Of a stretch of DNA of 64,000 nucleotides, positions 50,811 to 58,913 are shown one piece after another (within the stretch, counting starts at the first letter, position 1; every line of letters starts with the position of its first letter). The notes below the pieces were generated by a model. The model searched no databases. It was not told where the DNA came from and saw only the letters and a program-made list of their open reading frames with translations. The stretch spans positions 496,001 through 560,000 of the forward strand of contig NZ_FXTA01000003.1 of the NCBI RefSeq assembly GCF_900182645.1, read 5' to 3'. The stretch is from Flavobacterium resistens (GTDB taxonomy: Bacteria > Bacteroidota > Bacteroidia > Flavobacteriales > Flavobacteriaceae). Made by a program: the position numbers and the translations under genes.

Positions 50811-50878
50811 TTTCAGGTTTAAGGTTTCATGTTTCAAGTTGTTGGAACGTGAAACTAAAAAAACTTGAAACTTGAAAC
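50810..50878. repeat. GTTTCAAGTT repeat, trp gap 5 (trpD - trpC)
   Basis: GTTTCAGGTTTAAGGTTTC, ATGTTTCAAGTTGTTGGAAC, then GAAAC and TTGAAAC units, ending 12 bp before the trpC ATG. Confidence 0.8.
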
Positions 50879-50889
50879 AAATCAAGACA

Positions 50890-51669
50890 ATGAATATTTT
50901 AGATAAAATAATATTAGACAAAAAACGAGAAGTAATTCTGAAGAAATCAATCATTCCGGTTTCTCAATTGGAAACTTCGGTATTTTTTGGAAAACAGACG
51001 ATTTCTCTTAGTCAGAAATTGAAAGAAAGCAATTCCGGAATTATTGCAGAACACAAACGCCGATCTCCTTCAAAATCAATTATCAACAATAATTTTACAG
51101 TTGAAGAAGTTGTAAAAGGATACGAAAATGCTGGTGCTTGCGGAATTTCTGTTTTAACCGACGGAAAATATTTTGGCGGATCTTTGGACGATTTACTTTT
51201 AGCAAGAGCTTCTGTAAATATTCCGCTTTTGCGAAAAGAATTTATTGTAGATGAATATCAGATTTTAGAAGCAAAAGCGCACGGAGCCGATTTGATTTTA
51301 TTGATCGCAGCAGTTTTAACACGCGACGAAATCAAATCATTATCTGAATTTGCAAAAAGTTTAGGTTTAGAAGTTCTTTTGGAAGTACACAATCAGGAAG
51401 AATTAGAAAAATCAATTATGCCGACTTTAGACATGATTGGCGTTAACAACAGAAATTTAAAGACTTTTGAAGTAAGTCTGGATTTCAGCAAAGAACTAGC
51501 ATCGCAAATTCCAAATGATTTTGTAAAAGTTTCGGAAAGCGGGATTTCATCCATCGAAGCCATTCAGGAATTGAAACCTTACGGATACAAAGGTTTCTTA
51601 ATTGGAGAAAACTTCATGAAAACCGATAATGCTGGCCAAGCCGCTGTTGACTTTATTAGTCAGCTATAA
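50890..51669 (+). CDS. trpC: Indole-3-glycerol phosphate synthase
   Basis: 259 residues from the ATG at 50890; an in-frame TTG at 50872 lies inside the repeat and is unlikely. TIM-barrel motifs: IIAEHKRRSPSKSII, LRKEFIVDEYQI, LLEVHNQEEL, GVNNRNLKTF and VSESGI. Closes the indole ring. A separate gene from trpF. Confidence 0.95.
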   Translation: MNILDKIILDKKREVILKKSIIPVSQLETSVFFGKQTISLSQKLKESNSGIIAEHKRRSPSKSIINNNFTVEEVVKGYENAGACGISVLTDGKYFGGSLDDLLLARASVNIPLLRKEFIVDEYQILEAKAHGADLILLIAAVLTRDEIKSLSEFAKSLGLEVLLEVHNQEELEKSIMPTLDMIGVNNRNLKTFEVSLDFSKELASQIPNDFVKVSESGISSIEAIQELKPYGYKGFLIGENFMKTDNAGQAAVDFISQL

Positions 51670-51760
51670 GCAATAAGCTTTAGGCTATAAGCTGAAAAAA
51701 GTAAAAAATCAACATTATGCTAAAAAGCTTAAAGCTTAAAGCAGAAAAAAGCATCAAAAA
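51669..51760. repeat. AAGCTT/TATAAGC repeats between trpC and trpF
   Basis: GCTATAAGCAATAAGCTTTAGGC is followed by TATAAGCTG, and after a spacer by GCTAAAAAGCTTAAAGC and TTAAAGC. The words resemble each other in both orientations. It is a different repeat family from the GTTTCAAGTT copies in the other trp gaps. Confidence 0.5.
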
Positions 51761-52393
51761 ATGAAACTCAAAATATGCGGCATGAAATATCCAGAAAATA
51801 TCCTCGAGGTAGGCACGCTCCTACCCGATTATATGGGATTTATTTTCTGGGAAAAATCCGCTAGATATTGCAACGGGAATGTTCCTGAATTGATAAAAAC
51901 AATCAAAAAAGTGGGTGTTTTTGTCAACCAAAATCAGGAAGAAATTCTGGAAAAAGTAGAAAAATTCAATTTACAAGCCGTTCAGTTACACGGAGAAGAA
52001 TCAGTTGAATTTTGTTCAGAATTAAAAGAAAAACTTCCAAAGAAAATCGAAATTATTAAAGTATTTTCGGCTGACGAAAATTTTGATTTTGAAATCATTA
52101 AACCTTTTGAAAATGTCTGCGATTATTTTTTATTTGACACAAAAGGAAAACTCCCAGGCGGAAACGGAACAACTTTCGACTGGAGCATATTAAAAAAATA
52201 CAATTCGAAAAAACCGTTTTTTTTAAGCGGTGGAATCGGAATGAACGAATTAAAAGCCATTGAAGAAATTTCAAAAACCAAACTACCTATTTATGCTGTC
52301 GATGTAAATAGCAAATTTGAAATCGAACCTGGGCTAAAAAATAAAAATCTATTAAGCAATTTCAAACGAAAATTTGATGTTGCCAACTTTTAA
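51761..52393 (+). CDS. trpF: Phosphoribosylanthranilate isomerase
   Basis: 210 residues: KLKICGMKYPENI (catalytic Cys), GFIFWEKSARYC, VGVFVNQNQEEI, VQLHGEES and FFLSGGIGMNEL are TrpF landmarks. Starts about 90 bp after trpC. Confidence 0.95.
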   Translation: MKLKICGMKYPENILEVGTLLPDYMGFIFWEKSARYCNGNVPELIKTIKKVGVFVNQNQEEILEKVEKFNLQAVQLHGEESVEFCSELKEKLPKKIEIIKVFSADENFDFEIIKPFENVCDYFLFDTKGKLPGGNGTTFDWSILKKYNSKKPFFLSGGIGMNELKAIEEISKTKLPIYAVDVNSKFEIEPGLKNKNLLSNFKRKFDVANF

Positions 52394-52405
52394 AATTTAA
52401 ACAAA

Positions 52406-53587
52406 ATGAGTTTTAACGTCAACGAAAAAGGATATTACGGAGAATTTGGAGGAGCTTACATTCCTGAAATGCTATATCCAAATGTAGAAGAATTACGCCA
52501 GAAATATTTAAGCATAATGGATGAACCTGATTTTAAGGCAGAGTTCAACCAGTTATTAAAAGATTATGTAGGACGCCCTAGTCCGCTGTATTTTGCAAAA
52601 CGTTTGTCTGAAAAATACAATACCAAAGTTTATCTGAAAAGAGAAGACTTAAACCATACCGGAGCACACAAAGTAAACAATACAATCGGACAGATTTTGC
52701 TGGCGAAACGTTTAGGCAAAAAAAGAATCATTGCCGAAACCGGAGCAGGTCAGCATGGTGTTGCAACGGCAACAGTTTGCGCTTTAATGGGAATTGAATG
52801 TATCGTTTATATGGGCGAAATTGACATTGCGCGTCAGGCACCAAACGTGGCTCGTATGAAAATGTTGGGCGCAGAAGTTCGTCCGGCGCTTTCGGGTTCA
52901 AGAACCTTAAAAGATGCTACAAACGAAGCTATTCGAGACTGGATCAATAATCCGGTTGATACACATTATATTATCGGATCGGCAATTGGACCACATCCTT
53001 ATCCAGATATGGTAACACGTTTTCAAAGTATTATTTCTGAAGAAATCAAATGGCAGTTAAAAGAAAAAGAAGGACGTGAAAATCCGGATTATGTTGTAGC
53101 CTGCATTGGCGGAGGAAGTAATGCTGCTGGAACATATTATCACTTTTTGCATGAGCCGGAAGTTGGAATTATTGCTGTTGAAGCAGCCGGAAAAGGCGTT
53201 GACAGCGGACATAGTGCAGCAACAAGCAAACTAGGAAAAGTAGGTGTTATTCACGGTTGTAAAACCTTATTAATGCAAACTCCAGACGGACAAATTACAG
53301 AACCGTATTCTATTTCTGCTGGATTAGATTATCCGGGAGTTGGACCTTTGCACGCGCATTTGGCACAAACAGGAAGAGGCGAATTTTTCTCTGTTACCGA
53401 TGATGATGCAATGAATGCCGGTTTACAACTGACAAAATTAGAAGGAATCATTCCCGCTATTGAAAGTGCACACGCTTTTGCAGTTTTGGATCAAAAGAAA
53501 TTCAAACCAACAGATGTTGTGGTAATCAGCCTTTCAGGCCGCGGTGATAAAGATTTAGATAATTATATTGACTATTTTAAATTGTAA
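52406..53587 (+). CDS. trpB: Tryptophan synthase beta chain
   Basis: 393 residues, PLP enzyme: YYGEFGGAYIPEML N-terminus, KREDLNHTGAHKVNN with the PLP-binding Lys, GAGQHGVATA and ACIGGGSNAAGTYYHF phosphate-binding loop. Joins indole and serine. Separated from trpA by two passenger genes. Confidence 0.97.
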   Translation: MSFNVNEKGYYGEFGGAYIPEMLYPNVEELRQKYLSIMDEPDFKAEFNQLLKDYVGRPSPLYFAKRLSEKYNTKVYLKREDLNHTGAHKVNNTIGQILLAKRLGKKRIIAETGAGQHGVATATVCALMGIECIVYMGEIDIARQAPNVARMKMLGAEVRPALSGSRTLKDATNEAIRDWINNPVDTHYIIGSAIGPHPYPDMVTRFQSIISEEIKWQLKEKEGRENPDYVVACIGGGSNAAGTYYHFLHEPEVGIIAVEAAGKGVDSGHSAATSKLGKVGVIHGCKTLLMQTPDGQITEPYSISAGLDYPGVGPLHAHLAQTGRGEFFSVTDDDAMNAGLQLTKLEGIIPAIESAHAFAVLDQKKFKPTDVVVISLSGRGDKDLDNYIDYFKL

Positions 53588-53602
53588 TAAAAATCGTAAT
53601 TT

Positions 53603-53688
53603 GGGCGTTCCCTACGGTCGGGCTGTCCGCTATATCTTTTCATTTTTAAAGAAAAAATAAAAAGGATGCCGCTCCCATCCCTAACGCA
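53603..53688. repeat. GGGCGTT...CTAACGC intergenic element, copy 2
   Basis: Starts GGGCGTTCCCTACGGTCGGG, continues CTGTCCGCTATATCTTTTC, has AAAAGGATGCCGCTCCCATCC and ends CTAACGCAT. Similar in word order and length to 35565-35654. It lies between trpB and the following gene. Confidence 0.75.
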
Positions 53689-53714
53689 TACAAATAACGA
53701 GAAAAATAATAATT

Positions 53715-54032
53715 ATGGAACAGTTATTCTCATACGGAACTTTACGATCAAAACAGATTCAAATGCAGGTTTTCAATAAAGTATTAACAGGCACTGCAGA
53801 TCAATTACTGGGTTACAAATTAAAAAGCCTTCAAATTGAAGAAGAATTTGGAATGGCTGATTATGTTGTGGCAGTAGCAAGCGAAAATCCTTCTGAAATT
53901 ATACACGGTATGGTTTTCAATGTTACTTTAGCAGATTTAGCCAAAGTTGATTTATTTGAATCTAACGCCTACAAAAGAGTTCAGGTAACGCTAAAATCTG
54001 GAACTGTGGCTTGGATTTACATGGAAAATTAA
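53715..54032 (+). CDS. Gamma-glutamylcyclotransferase-like (AIG2) protein inside the trp operon
   Basis: 105 residues with the GGCT/AIG2 signature LFSYGTLRSKQIQ at the N-terminus and VDLFESNAYKRVQV including the Glu of the active site. Cyclises gamma-glutamyl peptides in characterised relatives; substrate here unknown. Ten bases separate it from the next passenger gene. Confidence 0.88.
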   Translation: MEQLFSYGTLRSKQIQMQVFNKVLTGTADQLLGYKLKSLQIEEEFGMADYVVAVASENPSEIIHGMVFNVTLADLAKVDLFESNAYKRVQVTLKSGTVAWIYMEN

Positions 54033-54042
54033 TATCAGAAAA

Positions 54043-54780
54043 ATGATTTTAGCTGCGGCACAAACCAAACCAAAACGCGGAGATATATCTGCCAATTTAT
54101 TGAATCATTATCAGCTTATCGAATTGGCTGCTCAAAATGGCGCCAATTTGATTGCTTTTCCGGAATTGTCAATTACGGGTTACGAAAGAGAAAATGCGGC
54201 ACCGCTAGCTTTTACAAAAGACGATTACAGAATTGACCATTTAAAAGAATTGGCTGTCAAAAATAATATTATAATTATTGCCGGAGCGCCTATTCAAGTT
54301 GAAAATGAAATGTTTATTGGGGAATTTGTAATTTCTCCGGATAATTCGGTTTCAATTTATACGAAGCAGTTTTTACATGAAGGTGAAGATGAATTTTTCC
54401 AATCGTCTTTCAATTATAATCCAATAATTACGATTGAAAATCAGAAAATATCATTCGCGATTTGCGCGGATATTGACAATCCGAAACATCCGGAAAATGC
54501 CAAAAACAGAGAATCAGATATTTATATTGCCAGCATTTTCTTTTCGCCAAACGGAATTCCGAATGCGTATAGAGACTTGCAAAATTATGCTGAGAAACAT
54601 AAAATGAATGTTTTGATGTCCAATTTCAGCGGAGAATCCTGGGGATCGCCATCGGCAGGACAAAGCGCATTTTGGAACAATAAAGGAGAATTAATTGGTC
54701 AGATGAATGATTCAGATTCCGGATTATTATTGGTTGAAAACAAAAATGATACTTGGACAAACAAGATTATCATTAGTTAA
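54043..54780 (+). CDS. Carbon-nitrogen hydrolase (nitrilase superfamily) inside the trp operon
   Basis: 245 residues. The Glu-Lys-Cys triad is recognisable: FPELSITGYE (Glu), YTKQFLHEGE (Lys region) and ISFAICADIDNP (Cys). Members hydrolyse amides or nitriles. It forms a pair with the AIG2-like gene; both are passengers between trpB and trpA. Confidence 0.88.
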   Translation: MILAAAQTKPKRGDISANLLNHYQLIELAAQNGANLIAFPELSITGYERENAAPLAFTKDDYRIDHLKELAVKNNIIIIAGAPIQVENEMFIGEFVISPDNSVSIYTKQFLHEGEDEFFQSSFNYNPIITIENQKISFAICADIDNPKHPENAKNRESDIYIASIFFSPNGIPNAYRDLQNYAEKHKMNVLMSNFSGESWGSPSAGQSAFWNNKGELIGQMNDSDSGLLLVENKNDTWTNKIIIS

Positions 54781-54837
54781 AATAAAAAACAAATACCCAG
54801 CAAGTTTTGAAAACTTGTTAGGATAAAAAATAAAACG

Positions 54838-55599
54838 ATGAACAGAATAACTCAAAAATTACAAGAAGATAAAAAGATATTATCAATTTATTTTTCTGCA
54901 GGATATCCAAGTTTAAATGATACCGTTCAAATTATACAAGATCTAGAAAAAAACGGAGTGGATTTAATTGAAATCGGACTTCCTTTTAGTGATCCTTTGG
55001 CAGACGGACCAACAATTCAGGCGAGTTCGACGCAGGCACTTCATAACGGAATGACGACTCAAATTCTTTTTGACCAGCTGAAAAACATCCGCGAAAGCGT
55101 AAAAATTCCGTTGATTATTATGGGATATTTTAATCCGATGCTACAATACGGAGTTGAAGCTTTTTGCCAGAAATGTGCTGAAATTGGGATTGACGGATTG
55201 ATTATTCCAGATCTTCCGGTTGATGTTTACGCTGATGAATACAAAGCTATTTTCGAAAAATATGGTTTAATAAATGTGTTTTTGATTACGCCTCAAACTT
55301 CTGATGAAAGAATTCGTTTTATTGACAGCGTTTCAAACGGATTTATTTACATGGTAAGTTCTGCAAGTGTTACGGGTTCTCAAAGTGGTTTCGGAAATGT
55401 TCAGGAAGATTATTTCGAAAGAATTGGAAATATGAATTTAAAAAATCCTCAAATCGTAGGTTTCGGAATTTCGAATAAAGAAACTTTCAATCAGGCAACA
55501 AAATATGCAAAAGGCGCTATTATTGGAAGTGCTTTTATCAAGCATTTGAGTGAAAGTGGAAGTGGAAAAATTGCTGAGTTTGTTGGTGAGATTCGATAA
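54838..55599 (+). CDS. trpA: Tryptophan synthase alpha chain
   Basis: 253 residues. Motifs: DLIEIGLPFSDPLADGPTIQ with the catalytic Glu and Asp region, MGYFNPMLQYG, GLIIPDLPVD and SSASVTGSQSG. Produces indole for TrpB. Last gene of the trp operon; a 29-bp inverted repeat follows. Confidence 0.96.
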   Translation: MNRITQKLQEDKKILSIYFSAGYPSLNDTVQIIQDLEKNGVDLIEIGLPFSDPLADGPTIQASSTQALHNGMTTQILFDQLKNIRESVKIPLIIMGYFNPMLQYGVEAFCQKCAEIGIDGLIIPDLPVDVYADEYKAIFEKYGLINVFLITPQTSDERIRFIDSVSNGFIYMVSSASVTGSQSGFGNVQEDYFERIGNMNLKNPQIVGFGISNKETFNQATKYAKGAIIGSAFIKHLSESGSGKIAEFVGEIR

Positions 55600-55623
55600 A
55601 TATCTCCAATAAAAAGTTTTATT

Positions 55624-55723
55624 TGTCATTTCGACGAAGGAGAAATCACACTAGAAATTCTGCAAACAAAGTCGCCAATCTTTGTTGAATTACGAGTGTG
55701 ATTTCTCCTTTGTCGAAATGACA
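55624..55723. repeat. Intergenic inverted repeat, TGTCATTTCGACG family, copy 2
   Basis: Left arm 55624-55652 begins TGTCATTTCGACGAAGGAG; right arm 55695-55723 is its reverse complement with one mismatch over 29 bp. The spacer contains GTCGCCAATC. It directly follows trpA and could end trp transcription, although no T-run is present; a short AAGCTGAAATACTTGGTGTTTCAGCTTTTTTTATT hairpin-plus-T segment at 55737-55771 is a better intrinsic terminator. Confidence 0.8.
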
Positions 55724-55736
55724 AGATTGCGAAAAA

Positions 55737-55771
55737 AGCTGAAATACTTGGTGTTTCAGCTTTTTTTATTC
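55737..55771 (+). terminator. Intrinsic terminator of the trp operon
   Basis: AAGCTGAAATAC and GTGTTTCAGCTT pair (AAGCTGAAA with TTTCAGCTT) around a short loop and are followed by TTTTTT. It lies about 140 bp after trpA and beyond the 29-bp inverted repeat. Confidence 0.8.
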
Positions 55772-55814
55772 AAAAAAACGAAACCGTTTTATGTTAATAT
55801 TATGTTAAAATAAA

Positions 55815-55849
55815 ATTAAACAAGCGTTTAAATTAAACAACTGTTTAAT
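55815..55849. promoter_or_regulatory. Twin TetR operator candidates
   Basis: Perfect palindrome ATTAAACA-AC-TGTTTAAT (55832-55849) and an imperfect copy ATTAAACA-AG-CGTTTAAA (55815-55832), centres 17 bp apart. They directly precede and overlap the -7 box TAATTTTG (55846-55853) of the TetR gene, an autorepression layout. Confidence 0.7.
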
Positions 55850-55853
55850 TTTG
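55846..55853 (+). promoter_or_regulatory. TetR-efflux operon promoter, -7 element
   Basis: TAATTTTG matches TAnnTTTG, 21 bp before the TetR ATG. The second palindrome ends inside it. Confidence 0.55.
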
Positions 55854-55874
55854 TACTCAATTAGAAACAATACC

Positions 55875-56504
55875 ATGTCAAACATCGAATTAAACGATAA
55901 AAAAATTCAGATTCTTGAAGTAGCAGAAAGTCTTTTTTCTGAGAAAGGATTTGAGGGGACATCCATACGGGATATCTCAAAAGAGGCAAAAATCAACATT
56001 GCCATGGTGTCCTATTATTTTGGGTCAAAAGAACGGCTTCTGGAAGCTTTAATTCTTCATAAAACCACCGATTTAAAATTACAACTCGAAAATTTATTGC
56101 AGGAAAACATTGAACCGCTTGACAAAGTCAATAAATTAATCGAAATTTACATTAACAGAATTTGCCTTAACAAAGGCATTTACAGGGTTTTACATTTTGA
56201 ATTAAACAATAAAAAAAGAGAAAAAAGCCTGAATGCTTTTACAGAACTTAAAAAAGGAAATTTAAAATCTGTTGAAAGTATTATTAAACAGGGACAAGAT
56301 CAGGGCGTTTTTAGAAAAGATTTAAATATTCCGCTTATTACGCCAACGATTATTGGAACCTTTTTCCACTTTCATATGAATCGTTCTTTCTTCGAAGAAT
56401 TATTGGATTTAAAAACCGAGGAAATGTTTAACAATTACATTAAAAACAATCTTACAAAGCACATTCAACAAACTATAAAAGCGCTACTTGTTTATGAAAA
56501 TTAG
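55875..56504 (+). CDS. TetR/AcrR family transcriptional regulator
   Basis: 209 residues from the ATG at 55875; an in-frame TTG upstream lies in the promoter. The N-terminal helix-turn-helix reads ILEVAESLFSEKGFEGTSIRDISKEAKINIAMVSYYFGSK in the family pattern; the C-terminal ligand domain is variable. It overlaps the start of the TolC-like gene and is probably an autorepressor of the whole efflux operon. Confidence 0.94.
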   Translation: MSNIELNDKKIQILEVAESLFSEKGFEGTSIRDISKEAKINIAMVSYYFGSKERLLEALILHKTTDLKLQLENLLQENIEPLDKVNKLIEIYINRICLNKGIYRVLHFELNNKKREKSLNAFTELKKGNLKSVESIIKQGQDQGVFRKDLNIPLITPTIIGTFFHFHMNRSFFEELLDLKTEEMFNNYIKNNLTKHIQQTIKALLVYEN

Positions 56505-57816
56505 TCAATTAATGCTCTTTGGAGTTTTCTTCATCGGAATATCTTCAATTGAAGCACAAGAAAAAACAAGTTTAACCTTAGACGAAGCCGTTAAAATGGC
56601 TTGGGAAAAAAGTAACGAAGTTACGCTTGCCAACACTAAGGTAAACACAAAAAAATACGAGCTAAAAACCGTAAAAAATAATCAATACCCAGACATTAAG
56701 GTTTCTGGTCAATATCAGCGACTTACAAAAGCTTCGATTGATATGCATAATGACGGGAGCGATCCGGCAACTTTAGCATCTCCTGACAGAGCTATGTTGG
56801 GAATGGCAAATTTAAGTCTTCCAATTTTTGCAGGTTTTAAAATTCAAAACAGCATTGATGCATACGACAACTTATATGAAGCTGAAAGTGCAAATGCTGC
56901 AAAAACAAAAGAAGATGTTGCTTTAAAAGTAATCACTTATTATACTGCATTATACAAAGCTCAAAAAACTTTAGATGTTTTAAACGAGAATCAAAAAAGT
57001 GCTAAACAACGTGTTACTGACTTTATAGAATTGGAGAAAAACGGAATTATTCCTAGAAACGATTTATTGAAAGCTCAATTATTGGTTTCGAAAACTCAAT
57101 TATCTATTGATGAAGCAAATAACAACATCAATAATATCAACTTTTACCTTACTACTTTATTAAAATTAGATCCTTCTGTAAAAATTGAGGTGAATGAACA
57201 GGATTTCTTTAATCTGAAAACAACCAACTCAATAACATCTGACGCTGTTGCGCTAGAAAGCAGAAAAGATTTGGAAGCAATTAGATTACAAGGAAAAGCT
57301 TCAGAAGCTAATGTTAAAATAGCAAAAGCTGGATATTATCCTTCACTTTCATTACTTGGAGGTTATACAGCATTTGACCTTAAAGACATTATTACGGTAA
57401 AATATGCCATGAACTTCGGGATTGGTTTATCGTATGACTTGTCTGGAATTTTGAAAAATAATGTTCATGTAAAAGAGGCAGAAAGCAGGGCTTTGGAAGT
57501 AAAAAATACTGAAGCTATCATGACGGACCGCATTAAAGTTGAAGTTCAAAAATCTATTGAAGATTATGATTTGGCAATCAACCAAAGTGTGGTTTATGAA
57601 GAAGCGCTTCAGCAGGCAGCGGAAAACTACAGATTGGTAAAAGACAAGTTTGACAACGGACTTTCAGACACAAACGACTTGGTTGAAGCCGATGTAGAAC
57701 ATTTAAATGCCAAAATTCAAACTGCTTTATCTAAAGCAACTATTATTCAAAAATATTACGAATTACTTTCAGTCTCAGGACAATTATCACAATCATTCAA
57801 TCTTTCTAAAATATAA
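56494..57816 (+). CDS. TolC-family outer-membrane efflux protein
   Basis: 440 residues from the ATG at 56494, overlapping the TetR stop by 11 bp (coupled translation). Signal peptide MKISQLMLFGVFFIGISSIEA with no lipobox, unlike the NodT-type channel at 19454. Two OEP repeats with LTLDEAVKMAWEKSNEV and GYYPSLSLLGGY segments. Forms the outer-membrane channel for the EmrAB-type pump. Confidence 0.93.
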   Translation: MKISQLMLFGVFFIGISSIEAQEKTSLTLDEAVKMAWEKSNEVTLANTKVNTKKYELKTVKNNQYPDIKVSGQYQRLTKASIDMHNDGSDPATLASPDRAMLGMANLSLPIFAGFKIQNSIDAYDNLYEAESANAAKTKEDVALKVITYYTALYKAQKTLDVLNENQKSAKQRVTDFIELEKNGIIPRNDLLKAQLLVSKTQLSIDEANNNINNINFYLTTLLKLDPSVKIEVNEQDFFNLKTTNSITSDAVALESRKDLEAIRLQGKASEANVKIAKAGYYPSLSLLGGYTAFDLKDIITVKYAMNFGIGLSYDLSGILKNNVHVKEAESRALEVKNTEAIMTDRIKVEVQKSIEDYDLAINQSVVYEEALQQAAENYRLVKDKFDNGLSDTNDLVEADVEHLNAKIQTALSKATIIQKYYELLSVSGQLSQSFNLSKI

Positions 57817-57828
57817 TCGATAGCTCTC

Positions 57829-58908
57829 ATGGAAAAGAAAAAGACAAATAAAAAATTCATCATCATACTTGCAGTTCTGATTTTAGGAGGCGGTAGTTAC
57901 GGAATATCAAAATACTTACACTCTCAGGCACACGAAGAAACGGATGATGCTCAAATCGAGAAAAAAATGAATCCGATTATTCCTAGAGTATCAGGATATA
58001 TCAGCAAAGTTTATGTTAAAGATAATGATTTTGTAAAAAAAGGAGATACCTTATTTACTATCGACAAGAGAGATTATCAATTAAAGATTGATGAGGCAAA
58101 TGCTGCATTATTAGGCGCTGAAGGTCAATTTGAAGCTGCTAAAGCTGATATTGGAAGTGCTTACGCAAGCATTAATGTCTCTGATGCTCAAATGAAATCT
58201 GCAAGTGGTTCTATCGAAAGTGCTAAAATCAGATTGAGACAGCTTACAAACGATTATAACCGTTATAACAATTTATACAAAACGCATACCATTACAAAAC
58301 AGCAATATGAGCAGGCTTTAACAGCAAAAGAAGAAGCTGAAAATCAAGTACGCGTTTTAGAACAACAACAAAAAGCAACTTCTTACCAAAAATCTGTTAT
58401 TCAGTCAAAATCTAAAGTTTCTGACAAACAAACAGAAGTTGCAGCTGCAAATATCAAAAAAGCACAAACAATGCTTGATGTTGCTAAATTGAATCTTACT
58501 TACACTGTTGTAACTGCAGCAATTGATGGTCAGGTTTCTAAAGTTGACATTCAGCCAGGACAATTGGTTCAGCCAGGACAATCTTTATTTTATATCATCA
58601 ATAATAACGAAGCTTGGGTTGTAGCTAACTTTAAAGAAACGCAATTAAACAAAATGGTTGTGGGACAAAAAGTAAGTTTAAAAGTAGATGCTTATCCTAA
58701 TTATGAGTTTAAAGGAATTGTAACTTCTTTTTCTCCTGCTACAGGATCTCGTTTCTCTTTATTGCCTCCTGACAATGCAACAGGAAACTTCGTAAAAACA
58801 ATTCAGAGATTACCAGTAAAAATTAGTTTAGATCCTTCAAACGATCCTGAAAAAGTAAAATTATTACGCCCAGGAATGAATGTTGATGTAGACGTACATT
58901 TGAAATAA
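57829..58908 (+). CDS. HlyD/EmrA-family membrane fusion protein
   Basis: 359 residues: an N-terminal transmembrane helix (KKFIIILAVLILGGGSYGI), lipoyl half (IIPRVSGYISKVYVKDNDFVKKG), long coiled-coil hairpin (about 80-210) and second lipoyl half (VVTAAIDGQVSKVDIQPGQ), then a beta-barrel. Bridges the MFS pump and TolC channel. 12 bp after the TolC gene. Confidence 0.94.
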   Translation: MEKKKTNKKFIIILAVLILGGGSYGISKYLHSQAHEETDDAQIEKKMNPIIPRVSGYISKVYVKDNDFVKKGDTLFTIDKRDYQLKIDEANAALLGAEGQFEAAKADIGSAYASINVSDAQMKSASGSIESAKIRLRQLTNDYNRYNNLYKTHTITKQQYEQALTAKEEAENQVRVLEQQQKATSYQKSVIQSKSKVSDKQTEVAAANIKKAQTMLDVAKLNLTYTVVTAAIDGQVSKVDIQPGQLVQPGQSLFYIINNNEAWVVANFKETQLNKMVVGQKVSLKVDAYPNYEFKGIVTSFSPATGSRFSLLPPDNATGNFVKTIQRLPVKISLDPSNDPEKVKLLRPGMNVDVDVHLK

Positions 58909-58913
58909 AATAA

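Noticed and set aside
47991..50878. GTTTCAAGTT copies read as a CRISPR array
   Set aside because: Copies lie kilobases apart between genes, are internally palindromic and have coding sequences rather than spacers between them; no cas gene is present.
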